Source: Rugalucina vietnamica
Lineage: Eukaryota; Mollusca; Bivalvia; Lucinida; Lucinidae
Direction: 5' to 3'
DNA length: 64,000 bases
NCBI GenBank assembly: GCA_964017185.1
Contig: OZ024871.1
Coordinates: 60,625,226-60,689,225 of the forward strand
The notes under the pieces: generated by a model
What the model was told of the DNA's origin: nothing
What the model saw: the letters and a program-made list of their open reading frames with translations, nothing else
The model's database searches: none
Made by a program: the position numbers and the translations under genes
Part shown: piece after piece, positions 35,013 through 44,130 of the stretch
Numbering within the stretch: position 1 is the stretch's first letter
Layout of the letters: the number at the start of each line of letters is the position of its first letter

Positions 35013-35262
35013 CCACCCTCTTGATGACATACCAAAAATCAGGTCATATAATATCGTGTATAATCTGCCCTCTTGACAGAGAAAACATCTTTTTGGCCTC
35101 TTGACAGAGAAAAACATCTTCTGTCCTCTTGACAGAAGTGCCATACACGGCCCTCTTGGCCGCAAGAAAGCCCTCATGGCCTCTAAGTAAACCCCTCTTG
35201 GCAAAAAAGAAAACTATTGCGGCTGCCCTCTTGGCATGCCAAAATACTGCCCTCTTGGCAAG
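35013..35262 (-). repeat. CCCTCTTGRC array near the 5' end of YR element 1
   Basis: About nine degenerate copies of CCCTCTTGGC or CCTCTTGACAGAG, spaced 20-35 bp (about 35015, 35068, 35096, 35123, 35149, 35169, 35191, 35225, 35249). It lies about 80 bp inside A1, upstream of gag, where a promoter or packaging region would be. Confidence 0.65.
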
Positions 35263-35337
35263 TAATATACAAATGGCGAAAACAAAAAACATTTACCTTT
35301 AAATATTATATCCGGAAATACACGTCCTTGCAGTAAG

Positions 35338-35396
35338 AAGGGCAAATACAGACTGTCGCATATACTACGGTACAATCGACATACGTCACTTAGGAT
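35338..35396 (-). repeat. YR element 1, repeat A1 (outer 5' end)
   Basis: 59 bp identical to A2. It ends at core GT (35397-35398), where LINE-3 sequence resumes. Confidence 0.9.
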
Positions 35397-35398
35397 GT

Positions 35399-35834
35399 TC
35401 CTTACTATGTTACAGTGAGATGGACACCAGTCCATATTTAAGATTACATTCTCCCTGACTATTGCATCGACAAGTGTGTTGACCTGAAGAATTAGGTCAG
35501 GCCTAGAGTTGCTGTTCCCCGATTTTGATGCCCTAATCGAACTGAGAGAATCTGTCAGTATTACAACCTTATCTGGTTTATTTTCCTTAGCCCATTTTAA
35601 AGCTTCAATGATAGCTACGAGTTCTGCCGAAAAGATGGAGAGCCCCCCCCCCTAACTTAAAGCTCCTGGTAATTTTAAGTTCTGGAATTACAAATGCGCA
35701 CCCTACTATTCTCTTATCAGTGTCTTTACTCCCGTCTGTGAATATGTGGAGATGGTCATGATAACTGCTACTAATTAGATTGGTTACCTTGCCTTCAATA
35801 GCTGCGATAGTATCAGATTTTTGTTTATTGTTGG
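35399..35834 (-). pseudogene. LINE-3 RNase H domain, first part
   Basis: Minus-strand translation gives HIFTDGSKDTD (first catalytic Asp), FKLGGGLSIFSAELVAI (Glu), VVILTDSLSSIRAS (second Asp) and WCPSHCNIVRN, the order of a type I RNase H. The final NDLADAAAKT block continues at 27848 in frame once YR element 1 is removed. The upstream end is interrupted by YR element 2. Confidence 0.85.
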
Positions 35835-35836
35835 TT

Positions 35837-36097
35837 AAATTGTCTCCCTCCCTTAATAATTAGAACAGTACCATCCAAATCCTTACTGAAGGTTTTGCCA
35901 GGTACTGCCCTAAAGCATGTATGCAAATGACAACTAATAACCTTTTTGGGACAGTAGGGCCATATATTTGAAAAACATAATGTATGCATGCGCATAACAA
36001 AACCTACATGTATAGGCATGTATAGTTGAAATGAAAACATTTTTTAAAACACAAGAATGTGCATGCATGTTAAATAGAGTTTTTCAAAATACCTCCC
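35837..36097 (-). repeat. YR element 2, repeat B2 (outer 3' end)
   Basis: 261 bp matching B1 at 37108-37368, from AAATTGTCTCCCTCCCTTAA to TACCTCCC. Confidence 0.9.
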
Positions 36098-36328
36098 CAG
36101 AGGAGGTTATAGTGTTCTTTCTTATTATTGTTCCCATTCTTTGGGGATAATACATAGGAGCACAAGCATTGTCCACTTCAAATTACACTGTATTGTCACT
36201 AATACAGGTACTATCCAGGTCCCGCACATGTGCATAAACTATGAAGGCACTGTCCAAACCGTGATAACACTCCAGTGTCATTGTCCGGATGTTTACACTA
36301 TCTCCTTGGAAGGAGGAATAGACTAACA

Positions 36329-36466
36329 CACATTGTCACTATCAATGCAATAATTACTCCTGGTATGACTTAAACACATTGTCACTATCAATGCAATAAT
36401 TACTCCTGGTATGATTTAAACACATTGTCACTATCAATGCAATAATTACTCCTGGTATGTCTATGA
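36329..36466. repeat. 46-bp tandem repeat, three copies
   Basis: Units start with CACATTGTCACTATCAATGC at 36329, 36375 and 36421 and are almost identical. They lie in the 558-bp spacer between B2 and A2 of YR element 2; the rest of that spacer holds nothing recognisable. Confidence 0.92.
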
Positions 36467-36655
36467 AGCAGCGCGGAAATGTTCATGATTTCCACAAAAA
36501 CACATACATGGCCCATAATACTAAAACTACAAGATTTCTAAAACTACCCCCACCCCCCTCTAACCACACACGAAAATAGTATACAAGACACAACTTTAAA
36601 GTAGCATGATAATACTATGAAGACATACAAAATATTAAAGGGAGGGAGGGATGGG

Positions 36656-37105
36656 AGAAACATTTTTCTGTGTAAAAATGATCGATTATTTTATTTTCTT
36701 ATGCTAAGTCTTGCTTCTACGAGCGCGCTAAAGGAACTGATAAGCCAAGGATATTCTGATAGGGGACCGCCAAAAATGCAAGAGATAACCATTGGCTCTT
36801 TCAAAGGGAAGGCTACGCATCGATTGGCTAGTTCCATGGAACTCTGGAACTATGCACACGTTCCCGAAGCGGACCGTGTGCAGCAGAGATAATTATTGGG
36901 GATCTAGAAACTGGAGAAGGGGGATCTCGAAACTGTTACTAACTGCGTGGCTAATAGCCGAAGCTTGTAAACAAGTGTAGCCAAAGCGGAAACACGTGAC
37001 AACTGTCAAACTGAATGTGAAGGTCACCTAAGCAAAAACACAGCTGATTGAGCGAGGCTGCATTTCACTCGCAATTTAAAACTAGATTACAAAATAATCT
37101 TTATA
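36656..37105 (-). repeat. YR element 2, repeat A2 (internal)
   Basis: 450 bp matching A1 at 41778-42227. It is joined to B1 through the TT core at 37106-37107. Confidence 0.92.
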
Positions 37106-37107
37106 TT

Positions 37108-37368
37108 AAATTGTCTCCCTCCCTTAATAATTAGAACAGTACCATCCAAATCCTTACTGAAGGTTTTGCCAGGTACTGCCCTAAAGCATGTATGCAAATG
37201 ACAACTAATAACCTTTTTGGGACAGTAGGGCCATATATTTGAAAAACATAATGTATGCATGCGCATAACAAAACCTACATGTATAGGCATGTATAGTTGA
37301 AATGAAAACATTTTTTAAAACACAAGAATGTGCATGCATGTTAAATAGAGTTTTTCAAAATACCTCCC
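37108..37368 (-). repeat. YR element 2, repeat B1 (internal)
   Basis: Copy of B2 located just downstream of the recombinase gene. Confidence 0.92.
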
Positions 37369-37538
37369 AAACATCCCAAAAAGGTTGTAGATGTAGGTGA
37401 AAGAATAGGAAATTGTAATTACTTCATAAAATAGAAGTTGACATTGTTTGTACATGTACTTGTATAAATTATATTATTCATGTACACTGACTTTACATAG
37501 GTGAGTCAGTTACCGGTCTTCCGACATGCGACCATATT

Positions 37539-38576
37539 TCAGGGAGTCTGTGTTGTCTTACACTGAGCCAGATCCTCTGCTGCCCTACCAAGTTTGAGAG
37601 CCACTTCCTGGCGTAGGCGAAAGGAAGGTTGGAGATATCGTTCGTATGCGTTGCTGTTCCAATCACCCTGGAGCTTAATTAGATCAGGGGAGAGGCCACA
37701 CTGGAGACCAAACGAGGCCCCTCCCCGACGGAAACTATGCCCACTGAAATCCCTGGCCTCATAACCCAGTTCCCTGAGGCAGACATGGAGTTTTCTTATA
37801 AAAGTGTCTTGGGTCAGAACAAAAATATTCCTATTGGACCTATATCTAAACAAGGGGGTGGGTTCACCAGCCACAGGACAATCTAGTAGCAAGGTCAGCA
37901 AAGCAGTGGAAGGGCAAAATGGGGACTTGGGGATATGGGGGAGAGGGACATGCAGGAGCCGTTCCCTAAACTGAATCACTTTTGACCATCTAACGGTCAA
38001 TACAACACCTTTAGGTTCAAATTTAGCATCAGTTGCACACAGATGTCTACTTGGATCAAAGGCAGAAAGGGACTGGACGAGCAAATTTGACTTTCTGAAA
38101 AAGGAGAAGAACGCTACCAAACAGGCTGACCAGAAACAGCGGTCAAAACTTGCTGTCAATTCAAGCTTAGTGAAAATGCCCATGAGGATGTCAAAAGTAA
38201 TAGGGAGTTTCTGCTTCACTGCATTACCTTTAACACGCTTGACCCCACTTAAGATAGACTTTACATACCAATTATTCTCAAGCGGGTTTGGGAGCCCCGC
38301 CTCAAGGTGCAGAATGCGCACCACATTCAGGTATTGCCGAACAGATGAGAAACATAACCGTCTAGACAGGTAAGCAATATATCTACCTAAATCAGTTTGG
38401 GATAATGGTAACGGTGAAATGTTCACTTCGGTACAAAATTGAAAATAGGCCAATCTTTGGGCCATATAGGTTCTATTAGTGGATGAGGCAAAGGTGTTTA
38501 TTCTGTACAATTGGACCTCCTTGTCCAGGCAAGCTACAAGGGACGAGCCACTTTGGGGGTTCCTCACATCTGACAT
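37539..38576 (-). CDS. YR element 2 tyrosine recombinase
   Basis: 345 codons from the ATG at 38574-38576, open to a TAA at 37539. The frame is open further upstream to 38732, but MSDVRNPQSGSS is the more natural start. The N-terminal core-binding part contains NRTYMAQRLAYFQFC and FSSVRQYLNVVRILH. Catalytic boxes: Arg in FFSFFRKSNLL, Lys/Arg strand LTVRWSKVIQFRE, GHSFRRGGASFG (H-x-x-R), QGDW, and Tyr in SNAYERYL. It would join a circular cDNA to the target at a 2-bp core. It overlaps the pol end by about 100 bases in another frame. It looks intact. Confidence 0.88.
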   Translation of the reverse strand: MSDVRNPQSGSSLVACLDKEVQLYRINTFASSTNRTYMAQRLAYFQFCTEVNISPLPLSQTDLGRYIAYLSRRLCFSSVRQYLNVVRILHLEAGLPNPLENNWYVKSILSGVKRVKGNAVKQKLPITFDILMGIFTKLELTASFDRCFWSACLVAFFSFFRKSNLLVQSLSAFDPSRHLCATDAKFEPKGVVLTVRWSKVIQFRERLLHVPLPHIPKSPFCPSTALLTLLLDCPVAGEPTPLFRYRSNRNIFVLTQDTFIRKLHVCLRELGYEARDFSGHSFRRGGASFGLQCGLSPDLIKLQGDWNSNAYERYLQPSFRLRQEVALKLGRAAEDLAQCKTTQTP

Positions 38577-39845
38577 AGCGGTCCCAGTTGCCTGCGTCGT
38601 GATCCTTCCACCAGGGGAATCTGTTAAGAAGAAATTCAAGAGACTGTGAGGACATGTGGCGCCAAAGTGGAGTGTACGCAGTATAAGGCAGAAGGGTTTG
38701 CAGGTACCCTTTGCTGTGGAGCCTAGAGGCACAGTCCGCCACCACGTTCCGACAGCCAGGGAGAAAACGAGCAGTTAAATGGAAATTATGGGTTGCCGAG
38801 AGCCAAAATAGCCTTCTGAGACACTGCATTACCATTTTATTCCTAGATGACCCTTTATTTATAGAGGCAACTGTTACCGTATTGTCAGAATGGAGGACAA
38901 TATGTTTATTGACCCAATATTTTGACCACCGCTGGGCAGCCAGAACCACAGCCAAAACCTCTTTTTCATTTATATGCAGTGAAGAAGCTTCTGGTAAATC
39001 ACATTCCCAGTTAAAGTAATACCAGTCCTTGCCGAAGGAGCCCCCCGCCGCATCATCACAAGCATCAGTAAATACTCCATAGAGTGGTTGCTTATCAAGT
39101 ATTGTGGATTTACCATTGAAGGTTTGCAGAAAATTGGACCACCACAAAAAGTCCTTGCGAATTTCCAGAGAAAGTAAAGCCTTATGAGAGGCGCGCTTTA
39201 GAAAGCTAATTTGGTCGAAGATGCGACGGAGAAAAACTCGCCCGCCTTTTACGACGCCAGCTGCCCAGGACAGCTTACCAGCAATGCTTTGAAGTTGACG
39301 TTTAGATGCACGACGACGGTGTATAAACTCATCTAGCTCACATTTTAAACTAACCAGTTTCGCACTGGGCAGTCTTATAGTCATGCAAATTGAATCAAGT
39401 TCGATACCCAAGAAGGTGATTTTTGTGGTGGGGTCCACGACTTTCCCCCAATGAATAGCGAAGCCAAGCTTCCGGAGAAGCATTATCAGACACCTGAGTG
39501 CTGCTGCACATTCTTCTTGCGATTTGGAAATAATGAGAAAATCGTCAAGATAGACAATTAAAAGATCATATCCTCTCCGACCCATCATCCTTTTGACAGC
39601 CTGTGTTAGGCGGTGAAAAATTCCAACACTTAGTTTTGCACCGAAAGGTAACTTAATGTCGCGCAAGTAAACATCTTTTCCATTAAAATTCCATGAGAAG
39701 CCAGTGACTTTCTGGCTGTGATCTGAAATATTAACCGACCTATAAGCACTTTTCAAATCTACTTTTGCAAAGAAGCACCCTTCTGTCATAAGGGACGAAG
39801 CATCATCAATTTTAGAAAATTTCTGTTTCCAGTCAGAAGAACAGT
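38476..39845 (-). CDS. YR element 2 reverse transcriptase and RNase H
   Basis: RT motifs: FFAKVDLKSAYRSV, LPFGAKLSVGIF, the catalytic VYLDDFLI, and FLGIELDS. RNase H motifs: VFTDACDDAAGG, INEKEVLAVVLA and LHSDNTVTVASI, with RFLPGCRNVVADCASR at the end. The listed Met at 39789 is internal; the same frame extends upstream as SDWKQKFSKIDDASSLM to about 39845, where a one-base indel separates it from the N-terminal pol frame. No protease or methyltransferase motif seen. Confidence 0.88.
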
Positions 39846-40214
39846 AACATTAACAGCTCCACCTGGGGGCCTAGAGCAGTCATGGATGAGCCTAACATCA
39901 CCATCAGGCTTGGGGATGGCCGCCATGGGGCTGATTATTTGGGGAGGTGTGTCACAAAAAACATAATTGCCATTTTCAATCTCTTTCAATACCTGTTTGG
40001 TTGCCTTGTCATACAAAGGGCTGCCAGGCTGAGCTGAGAGATGATTACTGCATCTGACTGGTGAAATTTCTATTTCCTCATCAATTATATTAAAGCCATG
40101 CTTGATGCCATCTAATATAAAATCTTTGTCAGGATCGTCTCCTAATTCTTCCTGCCAAGCTGCAAAAGAGAGGCCCTGAGAGGAATTGATCTTTAAGTTC
40201 AGTGGTTTTTTGGT
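39786..40214 (-). CDS. YR element 2 pol N-terminal part
   Basis: Entered by -1 frameshifting from gag at 40205-40211. It contains INSSQGLSFAAWQEEL, then the RT entry region SPMAAIPKPDGDVRLIHDCSRP. The frame is lost at about 39840 by a one-base indel and ends at 39786. The single indel is the only break I see between gag and the RNase H end. Confidence 0.8.
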   Translation of the reverse strand, partial: TKKPLNLKINSSQGLSFAAWQEELGDDPDKDFILDGIKHGFNIIDEEIEISPVRCSNHLSAQPGSPLYDKATKQVLKEIENGNYVFCDTPPQIISPMAAIPKPDGDVRLIHDCSRPPGGAVNVTVLLTGNRNFLKLMMLRPL

Positions 40215-41335
40215 TCGTTCATATGTGTTTGCACTGGGTGCTTCTGGGAGCATCCCGGCAACAAACAAGTGTGCAGGAACTTGCAATTCTGATAGGAGCA
40301 GCCCTTTGGTGAATTGAAATTCCTGCAAATTTCTCTTTCCTTCCCGATCTTACCCGTTTTCTGACCAGTACCCCCCCTTTTGGCTTGCTGGCTAGGTTGA
40401 GAGGTTGGCTGGGTTCGAGCTTGGAGGAAAAGGGTGTGTAAGTGCTGCACATCTGTGCCCCACCTAAACCCCATGGAAGATTGAAGCTTTCGATATTCTC
40501 TATCAAAGAGTAATACGGACACCAGGCTGAATCTTTGGACGAGCTGATAAACCTTGGTTGTATATGAAAGATAATCCATCAGGGCGGGGCCTACTAACTT
40601 ATTGTCACCCACAAGTTTATACAAGATGGACAAATTGGCAACAGACCACTGGCTCAGTGTTAGACTTTCCAGCTTGGGTTTTTTAGGACCAGACTTCACA
40701 ACAATTTGCTGGTCACCCTGACTCCCCAAAACAACATCCTCTTCGACTGAAACCTGTACGAAGTCGCAAATGTCAAGGAAGGCGGAAACCGACTTACCGG
40801 AGGCAGAAGAGATGTGTATCTGCGGGTCGTTCCACGAGGGCTGTGTAGGTGTCACTGTCTCAGTTTGTTGACCACTAATAAGAGTTTTTTGGTGTGCAAC
40901 CATATTGTTTATTAATGATGTGTACATATCGGCCTGATTGTTTAAACCATTTCTAGTTGTCTGGGCGGCGTCTTCCGGCTCAACTTCCTGTGTTATCTGA
41001 ATCGGCGTAGTCCCGGCTGTTCCCGTCACTCCCGCCGATAACGGATTTGGCGCGTCGGCTGTTCCCTTATTGGCTGTTCCATCAAGGTCGTCCTGGTGTA
41101 GCAGCGTCCGGGTTATATGCATAATGAGCCGGCGCTGACCCTTCGGTATTTTCTCCGAGCTGAGGTCGTCGATCTCCACGAGTTTCAGCGCCTCCAGAGA
41201 GGTGAAACCACGCTTAAGGAGCTCTTCCGTCGCTGACTTGCTGACTTTGTTTGCAAGACAGAAATCTGATACAAGTTCTTCGTCAGACCGCACAACGATT
41301 TGTGCATTTGGATCGGTAGCGTTATCGGTTGCCAT
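40199..41335 (-). CDS. YR element 2 gag-like protein with CCCH zinc finger
   Basis: 378 codons. The N-terminal residues 15-80 form a helical SAM-like region (ELVSDFCLANKVSKSATEEL, then IPKGQRRLIMHITRTL). The middle is Gln/Thr/Pro-rich. The central WSVANLSILYKLVGDNKL region and the aromatic YTTKVYQLVQRF follow. The C-terminus has a CCCH finger CRNFNSPKGCSYQNCKFLH (C-x8-C-x4-C-x3-H) and a second Cys/His cluster. An RNA-binding nucleocapsid role is inferred from position. The stop TGA at 40199-40201 comes directly after the slippery heptamer. Confidence 0.82.
   Translation of the reverse strand: MATDNATDPNAQIVVRSDEELVSDFCLANKVSKSATEELLKRGFTSLEALKLVEIDDLSSEKIPKGQRRLIMHITRTLLHQDDLDGTANKGTADAPNPLSAGVTGTAGTTPIQITQEVEPEDAAQTTRNGLNNQADMYTSLINNMVAHQKTLISGQQTETVTPTQPSWNDPQIHISSASGKSVSAFLDICDFVQVSVEEDVVLGSQGDQQIVVKSGPKKPKLESLTLSQWSVANLSILYKLVGDNKLVGPALMDYLSYTTKVYQLVQRFSLVSVLLFDREYRKLQSSMGFRWGTDVQHLHTLFLQARTQPTSQPSQQAKRGGTGQKTGKIGKEREICRNFNSPKGCSYQNCKFLHTCLLPGCSQKHPVQTHMNEPKNH
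40205..40211 (-). promoter_or_regulatory. -1 frameshift heptamer A AAA AAC
   Basis: The minus strand reads CCA AAA AAC CAC TGA in the gag frame: a canonical X XXY YYZ slippery site two codons before the gag stop. Slipping back one base gives P-L-N-L-K, exactly the pol frame. A downstream pseudoknot was not established. Confidence 0.7.
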
Positions 41336-41364
41336 TTTAAAATGTGTGAAACTATTAATAGTAA

Positions 41365-41610
41365 TTAAAATTTCTTGACGAGTCCCGGGTATTTACAAAA
41401 GAAGCAGTTAGATTCTACACAGAAAGCACAACAGTCAAGGATTCTGAAAAGTCTGGCTTCCATTACACACGAAGCTTCCATAACGTAGCCAATCAGTTTC
41501 TTTTCTTCATCGGCTGACATCAGCTGCTCATACCATTCCGGTATATCAAATATTTTTAAGATGCTCCTGCGAAGTCCCGACATGATTGCGATCAAAATGT
41601 CACCGATCAC
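41365..41610 (-). CDS. Small Cys-rich ORF in the 5' leader of YR element 2
   Basis: 81 codons ending CCAFCVESNCFFCKYPGL, with an amphipathic N-terminus. It precedes gag by 30 bases in the same direction. Not recognised; it may be an unrelated open frame. Confidence 0.3.
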   Translation of the reverse strand: MIGDILIAIMSGLRRSILKIFDIPEWYEQLMSADEEKKLIGYVMEASCVMEARLFRILDCCAFCVESNCFFCKYPGLVKKF

Positions 41611-41777
41611 GAATAATTGAAGGAGTTTATAAATCCATCACTGTGAAAAACACGTGATTTAATTATCCAAAAGTTTCATAAACGTAAATGAAATGATTTC
41701 AACATAGTATTCCAAGGAATCTCCTTCTAATATTAAAATAATCCAACTGTCAAAAACACAATTTCTGAACAGTTCTA

Positions 41778-42227
41778 AGAAACATTTTTCTGTGTAAAAA
41801 TGATCGATTATTTTATTTTCTTATGCTAAGTCTTGCTTCTACGAGCGCGCTAAAGGAACTGATAAGCCAAGGATATTCTGATAGGGGACCGCCAAAAATG
41901 CAAGAGATAACCATTGGCTCTTTCAAAGGGAAGGCTACGCATCGATTGGCTAGTTCCATGGAACTCTGGAACTATGCACACGTTCCCGAAGCGGACCGTG
42001 TGCAGCAGAGATAATTATTGGGGATCTAGAAACTGGAGAAGGGGGATCTCGAAACTGTTACTAACTGCGTGGCTAATAGCCGAAGCTTGTAAACAAGTGT
42101 AGCCAAAGCGGAAACACGTGACAACTGTCAAACTGAATGTGAAGGTCACCTAAGCAAAAACACAGCTGATTGAGCGAGGCTGCATTTCACTCGCAATTTA
42201 AAACTAGATTACAAAATAATCTTTATA
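41778..42227 (-). repeat. YR element 2, repeat A1 (outer 5' end)
   Basis: 450 bp copy of A2; TT core and then LINE-3 sequence follow at 42228-42230. Confidence 0.92.
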
Positions 42228-42229
42228 TT

Positions 42230-42464
42230 TAAGAGTTTCTCTAGGGTCAATACCCTCCAGAGCAAAGGTTTGTGCGTACACTGGTTCTTGTACCTCAATG
42301 TCTTCTAGATGACACTTAGTTTTAAGATCATGTACCTGCATTACAAATGGTATTTTGCCCCCCCCCCCCCCAACTTATGTCTTGCTGTCTCGTATACTTA
42401 ATGCCCGTATAGGTCGTTCAACGGTAGGTTTGGACCGTTGGCTGATGACCTAGCCCAGTATTCA
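42230..42464 (-). pseudogene. LINE-3 linker between RT and RNase H
   Basis: Minus-strand codons give ARSSANGPNLP, then VHDLKTKCHLEDIEVQEPVY and ALEGIDPRETL. Such linkers join RT and RNase H in I-group LINEs. The frame is broken once, and a C-homopolymer is present at about 42358. Confidence 0.65.
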
Positions 42465-43217
42465 CCCAGGATTACCTGTTACAGGGAACTCGGAGGTTCG
42501 GGGAACTCGGAGGTAAACAATGGAAGGCAAATCCGACTAGGGGCAGTATTTATCCTATTCTATTTTCAATTTACGTCCACTTTAGCAGTTTTAACATATC
42601 GCACATACAAAGTTTAGAAGGCGAAGCCCCTGCATGCACCATCAGTTTAAGATGACACGTCAATTTTCAATCAAAAATAAATAATGTAAACTGGAAATTG
42701 CATGATTGTAAAGCACTTTCAATTCGAACCACTTAATTTTGAGTATTTACGATATTTTCGCATTAAACAGCGGCTGGTTTCTTAAAATACAGTATCTTAA
42801 TGAGCACCAAGCAAAATTTTAGCCTCCTATATGCAAAATATCCAGTGTTTTTACCCAGGTAAATGTAGGAGGTATCACAATTTTGGGTACGGTAATTATC
42901 GGAGGTATGATCTGGATAACTCGGAGTAACGACAAATTTAGGATATGGGTAAAGTCGGAGGGTCAGTTCATTGAAAATGACTCGTGATTTTGCTTCTGGA
43001 GCAAACTAGACTTTAATTTTATGACATACAGCCCAGTTAATGTGTAAAGTACCAAATATACATTAATATGTCACTCTAACTTACATGTATCTTACTCTAA
43101 CCTAAATGTATGGCATGGACTTATTATTAACATATTTAATAGTATAATTATTCGGCATGATTATTATGTTGTCGATTTCATTGAGCACTCTTAATCATTC
43201 AATCACTAACCCCATGT

Positions 43218-43400
43218 GTTCAATCCACTCTCAGGGTAACAAGTGGAGCAAGCCAAGTTCTGCTTGAGGGTGTGTCAGGGATTTATTCTGGGGTTCTCCC
43301 GTGTTCGCCCAAGCTATTAATGTAGTCGTCTCGGTATGTCTGAAACAACCTTGTAAAGGTGAAAGGGACATCAGACAATAATGATAATAAAAATTGAGCG
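43218..43400 (+). mobile_element. SINE body copy (TTCTGCTTG family)
   Basis: Shares CCAAGTTCTGCTTGAGGGTG, TTCTCCCGTGTTCGCCCA and the downstream body with 57652-57790 and 48383-49028. Its 5' tRNA-like head is not clear here. Confidence 0.6.
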
Positions 43401-43479
43401 ACCGCATCAGAAAACCGTCCCACAATTAGCTTAACTCGTCTGAAACATTTTGCCAAAATCTGTTATAATCTCATAATTC

Positions 43480-44130
43480 AAAATGTCAAAAAGGGAGATG
43501 TAGATGAAAAAAGGTACAAGTTGGCAATGATCAGGAAAGAAATTCCGACCCGAACGAAACCGAGGCAGGAAAAAACCAAATTGACAATTAGGTACTATAG
43601 GGCAGAGACCTCTAATTATCGTTCCCATAGACTCCCATTGTAATTTGCCCCAAAACAATACTCATTCTTAGGCTTCACAGCTTATAGTGGACCCCGACAC
43701 ATTCAGCAGACGAGAGATCGCCCCAGGCCGTGTACAAGTGCAGCAAAAAAATAGGGCGTTAGCCAGCATTCAAGGACGGTACTTTTCGCTGTTTAGGGAC
43801 ACCCCAAAATCGCTCAACAATGAAAAAATAATTATTCAAAAATAACTACATCCGCAATATGGCCATAGCATGGCAAAACAGCAGCCGATTAAATAGAAAT
43901 ATATAGCAAAATATTCAAGAACGACCATACTATCATGTGACAAAAGACATTTGATAGATACGCATTTATGACCAATGGTAGGTAGCGTTACATCTTAAAT
44001 TTGCCGCGGTAGATCTGCCCACACTTCGGGCCAATCACATTTACTGGTCTCTGTCCTATATCGTAAGCCGAGTGAGCAGCTACTGCCCAATAGGCGGTCA
44101 CTCAGTTACCATAACTTAAACTAAAACTAT
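43480..44130 (-). mobile_element. Family P 3' fragment split by a MITE
   Basis: 43480-43595 and 44061-44130 together match 9890-10040 (GGCAATGATCAGGAA, then GTAAGCCGAGTGAGCAGCT and GCGGTCACTCAGTTACC). The MITE at 43596-44060 separates them. Confidence 0.6.
43596..44060. mobile_element. MITE with TATAGGRCAGAGACC ends
   Basis: 15-bp inverted ends differing at one position; about 465 bp, noncoding. The insertion point is known because family P copies elsewhere lack it. TA or TATA may be the target duplication. Confidence 0.75.

Larger units (their letters stand above)
27849..35398 (-). mobile_element. YR retrotransposon 1 (Ngaro-like), complete ends
   Basis: Structure on the minus strand: A1, gag, RT-RNase H, tyrosine recombinase, B1, A2, B2. 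Split direct repeats of this order are known for Ngaro and PAT elements. No methyltransferase domain (present in DIRS and PAT) was seen, which favours Ngaro. The ends carry a shared GT core and no target duplication. The coding region has several frameshifts, one stop and two internal insertions, so the copy is not autonomous. Confidence 0.85.
35835..42229 (-). mobile_element. YR retrotransposon 2 (Ngaro-like), complete ends
   Basis: Minus-strand order A1, gag, pol (RT-RNase H), tyrosine recombinase, B1, A2, B2, with a TT core at the three junctions (42228-42229, 37106-37107, 35835-35836). The repeats are long (A 450 bp, B 261 bp) and the copies look nearly identical, so the insertion is young. 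Only one clear indel breaks the coding region. LINE-3 sequence lies on both sides without a target duplication. Confidence 0.87.

Noticed and set aside
36656-42227. Classical long terminal repeats around a gag-pol element
   Set aside because: A repeats are direct but one copy is internal, B repeats are also present, and a tyrosine recombinase replaces integrase; split direct repeats explain the layout better.
27849-42229. DIRS assignment in the strict sense for the two YR elements
   Set aside because: DIRS has inverted terminal repeats, an internal complementary region and a methyltransferase domain; none was seen.
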